A DNA stretch of 64,000 bases from Bacteroidales bacterium (lineage in GTDB: Bacteria > Bacteroidota > Bacteroidia > Bacteroidales > Prolixibacteraceae), in assembly GCA_012729335.1 (NCBI GenBank), contig JAAYDJ010000026.1, positions 1 through 64,000 of the forward strand, given 5' to 3'. The stretch's first letter is position 1, and each line of letters opens with the position of its first letter. Positions 13,701 to 21,670 of this stretch are shown one piece after another. Under the pieces are notes generated by a model that worked only from the letters and a program-made list of their open reading frames with translations, was not told the DNA's origin and made no database searches. The translations under genes and the position numbers were made by a program.

Positions 13701-14055
13701 GGCCTTGCTCCAGCGCAAGTTCGGTCAGATCGGGGTGAAACTGGAAAACGGCCGGAAGTCGGTATTGATGGTCAGCAATGAAACCGACCGGCCCACAGAA
13801 CTGGCACGCGTCCCCCTCAACCAGAATTATATCTTCCTGAAGGCGGCCTGCGATTTCCGGGATAGAGCCGACCTGGGATATTTCTATTACAGCCTCGATG
13901 GCAGCAACTGGTCCCCACTTGGCAGGGAGATCAAAATGCAATACACACTCATGGAACATTTTATGGGCTACCGGTTTGCCCTTTTCAATTACGCCACCCG
14001 TCAGCCGGGAGGAAATGCCGACTTCGACTGGTTCCGGATTAGCCCTCAGCTGTGA
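10795..14055 (+). CDS. Double GH43 glycoside hydrolase (beta-xylosidase/arabinofuranosidase)
   Basis: 1086 residues with a signal peptide. The protein carries two complete GH43 catalytic domains. The first (about 60-365) has CYPDPSITRKGDDYYV (base Asp), GIDPSLFFDEDGKG (modulating Asp) and WIEAPHIYKKNGRYY (acid Glu), and is followed by a concanavalin-like beta-sandwich (about 385-575). The second (about 580-880) is of the GH43_12 kind, with VFADVPDMSMLRVGDTYYM, HDHTLWFDDDGKVYV and LGAEGSQLFKHDGKYYLF, followed by a second beta-sandwich to the end. In the second domain Met replaces the usual Pro after the base Asp, while the three acidic residues are kept. It begins on the ATG of leader copy A. 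Substrates are probably xylo-oligosaccharides with arabinose branches. Confidence 0.88.
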   Translation: MKNKAGFLIFLAFFTWVSMGMIYASDLTSGVSANKPDGAVKAPVFSKFVYQGNDQVYNDYPLNPGEFYNPILQGCYPDPSITRKGDDYYVVCSSFAMFPGVPIFHSRDLVNWTQIGHVLDRKSQLIVHDCGISAGIYAPQIIYNPYNDTFYMITTQFAGNIGNMVVKTKDPMKGWSDPIKLAFDGIDPSLFFDEDGKGYVVHNDAPDRGKELYNGHRVIKIWDYDVANDRVVPGTDKIIVDGGVDLREKPIWIEAPHIYKKNGRYYLMCAEGGTGGWHSEVIFVSDHPKGPYTPAPGNPILTQRYFPRERANKVDWAGHADLVLGPDNQKYYAVFLAVRPNEKQRVNTGRETFILPVDWSGEWPVFENGLIPMKPLLKMPAGVTENKTGKEGFFPNGNFTFSDDFTSGKLDYRWIGLRGPREDFITVTREGLQVNPFTTHIKEVKPTSTLFMRQMHRTFSFAVDMNYKPASEKDLAGIVALQSESFNYVFGVTRWEGKDYLVLQRNQRQPRRRNTESKIMASTEIDLAKPLRLQVSAEGDAYTFSYSHDGTHFQSVGGTLSGDILSTDVAGGFTGCLLGLYATTANDAHPKAQNPIVFADVPDMSMLRVGDTYYMSSTTMHMNPGVPIMKSKDLANWEIVNYAYDILDDVDALNLANGKSTYGKGTWASCLRYHNGFYYLSTFAQTTGKTYIYKTRDIEKGPWEAISFKPSLHDHTLWFDDDGKVYVVWGNGKLSLAELKEDLSGIKEGTERVLIENASAPAGHNIGLGAEGSQLFKHDGKYYLFNITWPRGGMRTVVVHRADHITGPWEGKVAFQDLGVAQGGMVDTPDGRWFAYLFRDSGSVGRIPYLVPITWEEGWPVIGVDGKVPESLELPVSRGLIPGVVSSDEFNRKKGEPALPLVWQWNHNPDPSLWSVTRRKGFLRLTTGRVDTSFVMARNTLTQRTFGPVSSAAIRLDLSGMKEGDFAGLALLQRKFGQIGVKLENGRKSVLMVSNETDRPTELARVPLNQNYIFLKAACDFRDRADLGYFYYSLDGSNWSPLGREIKMQYTLMEHFMGYRFALFNYATRQPGGNADFDWFRISPQL

Positions 14056-14110
14056 CCCATCCTGAATGAAACAGCCCAGCCCCGATGCAAAACTGAACAT
14101 TAATTGAGAT

Positions 14111-15457
14111 ATGAATTCAAAGAGATTCCTTTTCCTTCTGGCCATGCTGGCTGCCCCCTCCCTGTGGGGTCAGAACCCGGTCATTCGTGACCAGTTTACC
14201 GCCGATCCCTCTGCGAGAGTTTTCAACGGGAAGGTATACCTCTATCCTTCTCATGATATTCTGGCGCCCGAAGGAAAAAACCTGCGGAAAGAGTGGTTTT
14301 GCATGGCCGATTATCATGTCTTCTCATCAGATGACCTGATCAGATGGACCGACCATGGAGTAATCGTCAGTCAGGAGCAGGTGCCCTGGGTCGATTCTAC
14401 CTCATACAGCATGTGGGCACCCGATTGCGTGGAACGTAACGGCAAGTACTACTTTTACTTTCCGGCCAATAAAAAAACACAGGGTCCCAATGGCCGGAGG
14501 GGGTTTGGTATTGGGGTGGCCGTTGCCGATCACCCTGAAGGCCCTTATATCCCCCAACCGGAGCCTATCCAGGGGATTTTCGGGATCGATCCCAACGTGC
14601 TCATTGATAAGGATGGCCAGGCATACATCTACTGGTCCATGGGCCAGATATTCGTGGCCAAACTGAAAGAGAATATGCTGGAACTCGATTCGGAACCTCT
14701 GGCTATTCCTAACCTTCCCAACAAAGGCCTGAAGGAAGGTCCCTGGGTTTTCGAACGTAATGGGATCTATTATCTCACCTTCCCGCACGTGGAGAACAAA
14801 ATTGAGCGTCTGGAATATGCCATGGGAAACCATCCCATGGGGCCTTTCACAATGACAGGAATCATCATGGATGAATCGCCCCTGAACTGCTGGACCAACC
14901 ACCAGTCCATTCTGGAGTGGAAAGGGCAGTGGTTCCTTTTTTACCACCAGAATGAGCTTTCACCTAAATTTGACAAGAACCGTTCGACATGCATTGACAG
15001 CCTTTTCTTCAATGCTGACGGGACCATCAGGAAGGTGACGCCTACCTTCCGGGGGGTGGGATTGACGCATGCCGGTGATGAGATCCACCTTGACCGGTAC
15101 AGCCTGAAAAGTGAACCCGGGGCTGCCATCGCCTTTCTGGATACGACCGATACCTTTGCCGGCTGGAAGACCCTGTTGCAAAGTCCGCAGGCCTGGGTGC
15201 AATATAATTCCGTCGATTTTAGAGCGGAGCGGTTCAAGTCGGTCAGGGTGAAAACCTTTGCTCCCCGTGGAGGAGCCCTGGAGATCAGGCTGGATTCTCC
15301 CGAAGGAGCCGTTATAGCCCAGGTAAACCTGCCCGCACACGACGCCTGGCAGGAATGGGAGGTGAAAACCAAAAAAGTGAAACCTGCGGTGCATAACCTG
15401 GTGGTGGTGGCCACACAGGGAAATCCCGTTGAACTGGACTGGATAAAGTTTGAGTAA
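14111..15457 (+). CDS. Secreted GH43 enzyme with C-terminal CBM6-like domain
   Basis: 448 residues; the signal peptide ends LWGQ near residue 21. The GH43 domain (about 22-320) shows DQFTADPSARVFNGKVYLY (base Asp), GIDPNVLIDKDGQAYIYW (modulating Asp) and KEGPWVFERNGIYYL (acid Glu). From about 325 a carbohydrate-binding module of the CBM6 kind follows, recognisable by YNSVDF, a FKSVRVKTFAPRGGALEIRL core and the terminal VELDWIKFE. Enzymes of this type are xylosidases, arabinofuranosidases or arabinoxylan arabinofuranohydrolases. It is 55 bases after the double GH43 gene and 22 bases before the sensor gene, so probably the same operon. Confidence 0.88.
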   Translation: MNSKRFLFLLAMLAAPSLWGQNPVIRDQFTADPSARVFNGKVYLYPSHDILAPEGKNLRKEWFCMADYHVFSSDDLIRWTDHGVIVSQEQVPWVDSTSYSMWAPDCVERNGKYYFYFPANKKTQGPNGRRGFGIGVAVADHPEGPYIPQPEPIQGIFGIDPNVLIDKDGQAYIYWSMGQIFVAKLKENMLELDSEPLAIPNLPNKGLKEGPWVFERNGIYYLTFPHVENKIERLEYAMGNHPMGPFTMTGIIMDESPLNCWTNHQSILEWKGQWFLFYHQNELSPKFDKNRSTCIDSLFFNADGTIRKVTPTFRGVGLTHAGDEIHLDRYSLKSEPGAAIAFLDTTDTFAGWKTLLQSPQAWVQYNSVDFRAERFKSVRVKTFAPRGGALEIRLDSPEGAVIAQVNLPAHDAWQEWEVKTKKVKPAVHNLVVVATQGNPVELDWIKFE

Positions 15458-15479
15458 CCACGTTTCCGTCATCCGAGTT

Positions 15480-18400
15480 ATGAGGATCAGGCTGACCATT
15501 TGTTTGGTTTGCCTTGCTGCCCTGGCAGCCACCTCGGCCCCTGTAAATTTCTACAGTGTCAATAACCTGTTTGGCATTTCCATGCGGGTGACCAACTCGA
15601 TTTGCAAGGATGAGAATGGATTTATCTGGGCCTCCTCCAAGACGGGCATTTTACGGTTAACCGACGACGACTACAGGATTTACCAGCTTCCCTTTGAAAC
15701 CACGGGGGCCATTAGTGTCAAGCTGGTTTACCGTAACGGGAAGCTGTTCGCCTATACCAACAACGGGCAGGTTTTTTCCTATCATCCCCAGCTTGACAGA
15801 TTCGGAATGGTGCTGAATCTGGCACAGTTCATCGGGAATTCCCATTTTGATGTGTACAACCTGCTGATCGATCCTTCGGGAGGGTTGTGGTTTGCCCTGG
15901 ACATAGGTCTCTATAAATTCCACGACGGGCAACTGACGCTCGTGGGGGAGATTTCGCGCGAGAGATACGGGATCACATGGTATAATGACCAGCAGATTCT
16001 GGTGGCACGGCCGGGCGGGATTCTGCTTTTTGATGTGAACGGTCAGAAGAGAAAGGAGGTGTGCCGGTTCACCGGGAACAGGCCTTTGTCAGTCTCTTCA
16101 CTTTTTTATGATCAGGTTTATCGTCACCTCTGGATGGGGACCCTTTCCAATGGATTGTTTTGCTATGATTTTGAATCTGCGACACTGCTTCAACCCCTTG
16201 AGGAGGTGATCCCGCACCAGCCCGTGCTGGCCCTGGCCGAAAATTCCGATTCGACCATCCTGGCCGGAATCGACGGGCAGGGCATCTGGGAACTGGAGAA
16301 ATCAAGCAAAGGATTGCTCTCGGTGTTCAAGGACGATGATGAGAATCCCTTTTCCCTGCGGGGTAACGGGGTATACGATATTTTTTGCGAACCCGGGAAA
16401 AGGGTTTGGATCGCCACCATCAGCGGGGGGGTCTCCTTTTACAACCTGGCTTCCCCTGTGGTGGATCAGTTTGTCCATCATGCCAATGATCCCGGCTCAT
16501 TGGTGAACAATGACGTCAATGCCATCCTGGAGGATCGGGATGGAAAGATCTGGATAGCCACCAACAACGGCATCAGCTGCAGGGACGTCAAAAACGACCG
16601 GTGGAGCAGTTTTTACCATAACAAACTGGAGCAAGCCCAGGTATTCCTTGCCCTGGCCGAAGACGGGCATGGCCATGTCTGGGCAGGCAGTTATTCCTCC
16701 GGGTTTTATTTGCTCGATCAGAAAACGGGAAAGGAGGTGGCGCATTATTGCCGGTGCGACCAGATGCCTGCCATGAGTAATTTTATTTTCGACTTTCTCA
16801 GGGACGGCGATGGAGATATGTGGATCGGCGGAGTCAACGGCGACTTTCTATGCTACTCCTTTCGGGATAACCAGTTCAGAACGTATAGCGAAGAACCGGT
16901 GAGCTCCTTTGCCGAACTGGCACCCGGGGAAATCCTGCTGGGATTCAGCTATGGGCTCTCCCTTCTCAACAAAAAATCAGGAGAACTCAAAAACCTGCTG
17001 ACGGGTGTAGTCGTTCAGGACATTCTGGTTGACGGGGAGGTGATCTGGCTGTGCACCAGCGGTGAAGGATTACTGGAATACGATTACAAGGGTGGTTCCA
17101 TGGAAAAATACGATACCAAAAGCGGGCTGCCCTCCAATTTTGTGAACAGCATACTTTCCGATGGCCGTTATCTCTGGCTGGGAACCGAAAACGGATTATG
17201 CCGGTTTAATCCCGCCGACAAATCCACCAGTACCTTCCAGTCGATATTCCCCTTATCCTCCGTCTCTTTTAACAAAAGTGCGGCCGCACTGCTGAAAAGC
17301 GGGCGGATGGCCTGGGGTACCAACTACGGATTGGTCGTTTTTGATCCGGAATCCCTGCGGGAAATCCCCGCCAGTGGCCGTATCTTTTTTCAGGATCTCA
17401 CCATTTCAGGAAGATCAGTGCGGGAAATCCCGGCTTTTGGTCTCGACAGGCCTGTAGACAGTCTCCAGTCGGTGAAGCTGAAGTATTTCCAGAATACCAT
17501 TTCACTGGAGGTTTTGCCCCTGGGAGTACCTCCGGGAGCCACTTTTTCATGGCTGCTCGAAGGATTTGACAAGGACTGGAACCGTCCCTCCCACAACAGG
17601 ACCATCACCTACACCAATCTGCCCAGTGACCGCTATACCCTCCACATCAAAATGATGGACAACTCCATGAGCCATATTCTGAGCGACCGTTCCCTGGATT
17701 TAAGGCTGATCCCCCCCGTCTGGAGAAGAAGCTGGTTCTGGGCTCTGGTGCTGGCCTTCGTCCTGGGGATCGTACTCCTCTACCTGCTGCTATACATCAA
17801 TGGACTGAAGCAGAAGCATACCGAAGAAAAGGTCCGCTTTTTTACCCAAACGGCACATGATTTCCGTACCTCCCTGACCCTGATCAAAGCGCCGGTGGAG
17901 GAACTGGGCCGTGAAACCCATCTCTCCGATGCAGGACGCTATTACCTTCAGGTGGCACGGAAACAGGTAAGCCAGCTGACCTCCATGGTCACCCAGCTGA
18001 TGGACTTTCAGAAGGCCGATATCGGAAAGGAGAACCTGGTTTTGACGGAAACCGACGTGGTAAGGCTGGTATCGGGCCGAATTATGATGTTTAAGGCGCT
18101 GGCCGAAAGCCGGAATATCGCCCTTGGATTTCATGCCGACTGCGACCACTGTGTGACTGCGGTGGATGAAACTAAACTGGAGAAAGTGGTCGATAACCTG
18201 GTGTCCAATGCCATCAAGTATTCCAATTCCGGAACATGTGTACAGATCGACATGAAATGCGGCAAAAAGTCCTGGACCCTGCTGGTCAGGGACCAGGGCA
18301 TCGGCATGGACAAAAAGGCGCTGCGCCATCTTTTCAGGGAGTTTTACCGGGGTGAGAATGCCATGAACGCCCGGGTGCCGGGGTCAGGGTTAGGCCTGCT

Positions 18401-19601
18401 GCTGGTGAAGAAATATGTCACCCTGCATGGTGGGGAGGTCAGCTGTGAGAGCCATGAAAACGGAGGTTCCACGTTCAAAATAAACATTCCCATCCGGGAA
18501 GTTCCGGAATCCACGCATACTCTCCGTGATTACTCAGAACATCCACCCTCAGAGCATCCACCCTCAGAACATCCTACCTCCGGGACTGAACCTGCTGTGC
18601 AAGAACAGAAGGGGGCCATGCGCAATGTGCAGGATAAAGCAGGCCTTTTTTCCTCCGACCATTATTCCTCAGGGAATGGGCAGTTTGAGCATGAACGTGC
18701 TGTTAATGAACATGCAGTGAATGAACGTGCTGTGCCTGATTGTGTCTCTGAACTCCTCTCAGGTGATGCCCTCCCGTCAGACGCAGGCACTTCCCGGTCA
18801 GACTTAGCAGCCAAACCCTCACTGGTCAAAGAAGGAGCGTCGGCCCGTGATATGAAGGTGTTTATTGTTGAGGACCACGAGGATTTACTGAATTTCATGG
18901 AAACCGCCCTGGAAAGTGAATTTATGGTTTCGGTGGCCCGTGACGGGGAAGAAGCGTGGAAAACCATTTATAAGCAGTTGCCCGACCTGGTGGTTTCCGA
19001 TGTGGTGATGCCCCGGATGAATGGCTTTGAACTTTGCCGGCAAATGAAATCTACCTGGGAAACCTCACACATCCCGGTCATCCTGCTTACTGCCTTGACC
19101 GACCCAAAGGACCAGCTGCAGGGTTTGGGACTGGGGGCCGACGACTACCTCACCAAACCTTTTGACATGAACCTGCTCATTCAACGGATCAAAACCCTGA
19201 TCCAGAACCGGGGGCTCGTCAGGGAGAAAGCACTGAAGCTACTGGTGCAGAATGACCCGGCTCCCCTGATGGAAAATGAGCATAATGAAAAGTTCGTCCG
19301 CAGAATCATGGAAGTCGCCAAAGACCACCTGTCAGACGGCGCTTTTGACAAAGAGGGGTTCGCTATGGCCATGAATGTGAGCAGCTCCCTGTTATACAAG
19401 AAAATGAAGGCCCTGACAGGTTTGTCTCCTACCGACTTCATGAAGACCATCAGGCTGCAACACGCTTGCGAATTGTTGCAAAGCCATCACTATTCGGTTA
19501 CCGATGTCAGTGAAATGTGCGGCTTTTCCAGTGTGGGCTACTTCAGTACCGTATTTAAAAAGCATTTTAAGAAATCCCCGAGTGACCTGCTTGATCATTA
19601 G
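15480..19601 (+). CDS. Hybrid two-component system protein (sensor kinase + AraC regulator)
   Basis: 1373 residues from the ATG at 15480; an in-frame TTG at 15450 overlaps the previous gene and is less likely. Order of domains: signal peptide, periplasmic two-component beta-propeller repeats (to about 610), Y_Y_Y domain, transmembrane helix (about 750), HisKA with the phospho-accepting His in TAHDFRTSLTLI (residue 793), HATPase with DQGIGMD and GSGLGLLLVKKY, receiver with VEDHE and the phospho-accepting Asp in VVSDVVMP (residue 1174), and an AraC-type HTH ending at the C-terminus. The linker between HATPase and receiver is about 120 residues long and contains two pentapeptide repeat tracts. 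It probably senses an oligosaccharide in the periplasm and activates the locus. Confidence 0.92.
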   Translation: MRIRLTICLVCLAALAATSAPVNFYSVNNLFGISMRVTNSICKDENGFIWASSKTGILRLTDDDYRIYQLPFETTGAISVKLVYRNGKLFAYTNNGQVFSYHPQLDRFGMVLNLAQFIGNSHFDVYNLLIDPSGGLWFALDIGLYKFHDGQLTLVGEISRERYGITWYNDQQILVARPGGILLFDVNGQKRKEVCRFTGNRPLSVSSLFYDQVYRHLWMGTLSNGLFCYDFESATLLQPLEEVIPHQPVLALAENSDSTILAGIDGQGIWELEKSSKGLLSVFKDDDENPFSLRGNGVYDIFCEPGKRVWIATISGGVSFYNLASPVVDQFVHHANDPGSLVNNDVNAILEDRDGKIWIATNNGISCRDVKNDRWSSFYHNKLEQAQVFLALAEDGHGHVWAGSYSSGFYLLDQKTGKEVAHYCRCDQMPAMSNFIFDFLRDGDGDMWIGGVNGDFLCYSFRDNQFRTYSEEPVSSFAELAPGEILLGFSYGLSLLNKKSGELKNLLTGVVVQDILVDGEVIWLCTSGEGLLEYDYKGGSMEKYDTKSGLPSNFVNSILSDGRYLWLGTENGLCRFNPADKSTSTFQSIFPLSSVSFNKSAAALLKSGRMAWGTNYGLVVFDPESLREIPASGRIFFQDLTISGRSVREIPAFGLDRPVDSLQSVKLKYFQNTISLEVLPLGVPPGATFSWLLEGFDKDWNRPSHNRTITYTNLPSDRYTLHIKMMDNSMSHILSDRSLDLRLIPPVWRRSWFWALVLAFVLGIVLLYLLLYINGLKQKHTEEKVRFFTQTAHDFRTSLTLIKAPVEELGRETHLSDAGRYYLQVARKQVSQLTSMVTQLMDFQKADIGKENLVLTETDVVRLVSGRIMMFKALAESRNIALGFHADCDHCVTAVDETKLEKVVDNLVSNAIKYSNSGTCVQIDMKCGKKSWTLLVRDQGIGMDKKALRHLFREFYRGENAMNARVPGSGLGLLLVKKYVTLHGGEVSCESHENGGSTFKINIPIREVPESTHTLRDYSEHPPSEHPPSEHPTSGTEPAVQEQKGAMRNVQDKAGLFSSDHYSSGNGQFEHERAVNEHAVNERAVPDCVSELLSGDALPSDAGTSRSDLAAKPSLVKEGASARDMKVFIVEDHEDLLNFMETALESEFMVSVARDGEEAWKTIYKQLPDLVVSDVVMPRMNGFELCRQMKSTWETSHIPVILLTALTDPKDQLQGLGLGADDYLTKPFDMNLLIQRIKTLIQNRGLVREKALKLLVQNDPAPLMENEHNEKFVRRIMEVAKDHLSDGAFDKEGFAMAMNVSSSLLYKKMKALTGLSPTDFMKTIRLQHACELLQSHHYSVTDVSEMCGFSSVGYFSTVFKKHFKKSPSDLLDH
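18534..18578 (+). repeat. 15-bp tandem repeat, 3 units, inside sensor linker
   Basis: Three units of the form TCAGARCATCCWMCC in frame, each coding for S-E-H-P-P/T. They lie in the linker between the kinase and receiver domains. Confidence 0.85.
18693..18737 (+). repeat. Second 15-bp tandem repeat, 3 units, inside sensor linker
   Basis: Three in-frame units related to GAACGTGCTGTTAAT, coding for E-R/H-A-V-N/P. They are unrelated in sequence to the tract 115 bases upstream but have the same unit length. Confidence 0.8.
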
Positions 19602-19691
19602 CCCCCGGCTTTGAAGATCGCATCCGGATCCTTTGCCCCTTGAACCATTATTTGCATATTTGCAGGGCATACCATTGATTACCTGCAGGGA

Positions 19692-20519
19692 ATGACCGAC
19701 CTTTTCAGAATTTATACCGTTGATGGTGTTGAAGCGACAAAAATTGCCTCCATGCCCGATGTGCCCCATTGCCATGACTATGAGGAGTTGCTGATCGGTG
19801 TGGATGGCTACCTTGAGCATTTCATAGATTTCAGATCAGAGAAGGTCTTCGCACCCTATGTCACATATGTTGCCCGAGGTAAGGTGCACCGGGTTGTTCC
19901 GGGAACCGTGGAGGGAAAATGTCTGATCTGGGTCCTGCGTTTTAAAAGCGAACTGGTTCCTGAAACCATCTTTCAGTGGTATGCTCATTTCCATCATACG
20001 GCAAACATTGTCCTGAACGACCACCACCGGTTTAAAAGAGTGGTTGCCCTCTGTGAAATTCTCAATGGCGAAATGGAACAGGAATCCCCCAACTTCTCCG
20101 TCATCAAGCCGCTGTTGACTTCACTCCTTACTCTTATCGAAGCAGAAAAGAAAAAAGCCGAAATCGCGGGAAGTGCCAACCCCAATACCCAAAACATCAC
20201 CTTCAGAAACTTCCTGAAGATACTGGAGGAAAACTTCCGCAGGTCGTTGGGAGTAGCGTATTACGCAGAGAAGCTCTTTATGTCGTCACGGAACCTGAAC
20301 ATCATCTGCCAGAACGTTATGCAGCAAAGCGCTTCAGAAATCATTGAGACCCGCAAACTTATTGAAGCCAAGAACCTCCTCGTAGGCACCGAAAAATCCA
20401 TCTCCGAAATCGGCTACGAATTGGGTTACAAAGAGAAATCCTATTTTACCAGCGTTTTCAAAAAGATAGCCGGTCAAACCCCCTCGGAATTCCGGAAGGA
20501 GATGAGAAAGCTGTTATAA
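19692..20519 (+). CDS. AraC-family transcriptional regulator
   Basis: 275 residues. The N-terminal half is a cupin-like ligand domain (HCHDYEELLIGVDGYLEHFI at about 19-38, then YVARGKVHRVVPG), and the C-terminal third carries two helix-turn-helix units. These are VAYYAEKLFMSSRNLNIIC and SISEIGYELGYKEKSYFTS, followed by FKKIAGQTPSEFRK, the classic AraC end. It lies 90 bases after the hybrid sensor on the same strand. The two are probably transcribed separately: a box TTTG (19632-19635), 21 bases, TATTTG (19657-19662) resembles a Bacteroidota promoter in the gap. Its ligand and targets are unknown; either the xylan locus or the YceI-DoxX genes would fit by position. Confidence 0.9.
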   Translation: MTDLFRIYTVDGVEATKIASMPDVPHCHDYEELLIGVDGYLEHFIDFRSEKVFAPYVTYVARGKVHRVVPGTVEGKCLIWVLRFKSELVPETIFQWYAHFHHTANIVLNDHHRFKRVVALCEILNGEMEQESPNFSVIKPLLTSLLTLIEAEKKKAEIAGSANPNTQNITFRNFLKILEENFRRSLGVAYYAEKLFMSSRNLNIICQNVMQQSASEIIETRKLIEAKNLLVGTEKSISEIGYELGYKEKSYFTSVFKKIAGQTPSEFRKEMRKLL

Positions 20520-20587
20520 GCCTTTATATTTCCGGATATTAACACTCTTTTTCCGAAAACTGTAACAACTGTTAAGGGATAAGGGTC

Positions 20588-20595
20588 TATTTTTG
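20588..20595 (+). promoter_or_regulatory. Probable -7 promoter box for the YceI gene
   Basis: TATTTTTG fits the TAnnTTTG consensus of the Bacteroidota primary sigma factor and lies 43 bases before the start codon. No clear -33 TTTG is seen. Confidence 0.45.
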
Positions 20596-20638
20596 TGCCG
20601 TAAATAAAAAGATATTAATATATAATAATCTTATACAA

Positions 20639-21178
20639 ATGGAAAAGAACAATTCAAACGTCAAGTGGGTCCTGGATCCTTCGCACAGCGAACTCTTGTT
20701 TAAGGTGAAACATCTGATGATCTCCAATGTGAAAGGGGAATTCAGGAAATTTTCGGCTGAAATCGGTGGTGAGGATTTTACCAAGGCTCCGATAAAAGTA
20801 GTGGTGGATGCCACCTCCATTTTTACCAATGAAGACAACCGGGATGCGCACCTGAAGGGTGCAGACTTCTTTGATGTGGACAACCACAAGGAGCTCACTT
20901 TTGAAGGGACCACTTTAAAGAGGGTGGACGATGAGAATTACACGCTTACCGGTCAACTCACCATGAAGGGGATCAGCCGGGGAGTGACGCTGGATGTGGA
21001 ATTCGGAGGTATCAACAAGGACCCGTGGGGTAATGAGAAGGCGGCTTTCAGCATTGCCGGAAAAATCAACCGCAAGGAGTGGGGTCTGAACTGGAATGCG
21101 GCCCTGGAAACCGGAGGGGTTTTGGTCAGCGACGAGGTGCGGATCAATGCGGAAGTTCAGTTTGTCAAACAGGCCTGA
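20639..21178 (+). CDS. YceI family lipid-binding protein
   Basis: 179 residues, the usual length of a YceI lipocalin-like barrel without a signal peptide. Motifs: WVLDPSHSELLFKVKHLMIS at 10-29, VKGEFRKFSAEI, the DNRDAHLKGADFFDVDNH stretch, and LTMKGISRGVTLDVEFGG. Family members bind polyisoprenoid or amphipathic ligands. The lack of a signal peptide indicates a cytoplasmic variant. It is followed by DoxX (56 bases) and an extradiol dioxygenase, a grouping common in Bacteroidota and usually tied to quinone or oxidative-stress chemistry. That role is inference. Confidence 0.9.
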   Translation: MEKNNSNVKWVLDPSHSELLFKVKHLMISNVKGEFRKFSAEIGGEDFTKAPIKVVVDATSIFTNEDNRDAHLKGADFFDVDNHKELTFEGTTLKRVDDENYTLTGQLTMKGISRGVTLDVEFGGINKDPWGNEKAAFSIAGKINRKEWGLNWNAALETGGVLVSDEVRINAEVQFVKQA

Positions 21179-21234
21179 CAGGTTTAATTATTTCTGTTTT
21201 GTCACAAATGGATTCATTACCTGAATTTTAACCG

Positions 21235-21660
21235 ATGTGGAAGTTGGTGTTTCATCCGGGTTCCCTTTCGGGACCCGGAAATCTAGCCATATTGTTGCTT
21301 CGGCTGACCGCCGGAATCCTGATGCTGACCCATGGGGTGGGGAAGTTGCACCTTTTACTGGGAAGTGAAGCCATCAACTTTCCCGATCCCCTGGGGGTCG
21401 GGGCCACGGCATCGTTGGCCCTGGCTGTTTTTGCGGAACTCTTCTGTTCGCTATTTCTGATATTCGGTCTGGCGACACGGCTTTCAGTGGTTCCTTTGAT
21501 CATTACCATGGTCGTGGCTGCCTTTATCATCCATGCCGGAGATGCCTTCAAGGCAAAAGAGCTTCCGCTGTTTTACCTTACTGTATATATTGCTCTGGGT
21601 CTGACCGGTGCCGGAAGAATCTCTGCAGATCATTTCATATATAAGAAACTAAATCGCTGA
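21235..21660 (+). CDS. DoxX family membrane protein
   Basis: 141 residues with four hydrophobic segments (about 18-36, 58-79, 84-101 and 110-130). The start of helix 1, LAILLLRLTAGILMLTHG, and the motif SLALAVFAELFCSLFLIFGL are typical of DoxX. Members are linked to respiratory or redox membrane complexes, but most have no proven activity. It sits between yceI and the dioxygenase, 10 bases before the latter, so the three probably form an operon. Confidence 0.88.
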   Translation: MWKLVFHPGSLSGPGNLAILLLRLTAGILMLTHGVGKLHLLLGSEAINFPDPLGVGATASLALAVFAELFCSLFLIFGLATRLSVVPLIITMVVAAFIIHAGDAFKAKELPLFYLTVYIALGLTGAGRISADHFIYKKLNR

Positions 21661-21670
21661 TTCCGGTCCC

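Noticed and set aside
15450-15480. TTG at 15450 as the sensor start
   Set aside because: It overlaps the GH43-CBM6 gene, and the signal peptide starts at the ATG at 15480.
18534-18740. A frameshift or assembly error in the sensor linker
   Set aside because: The frame stays open across both repeat tracts and the receiver and HTH domains downstream are intact, so the extra sequence is in frame.
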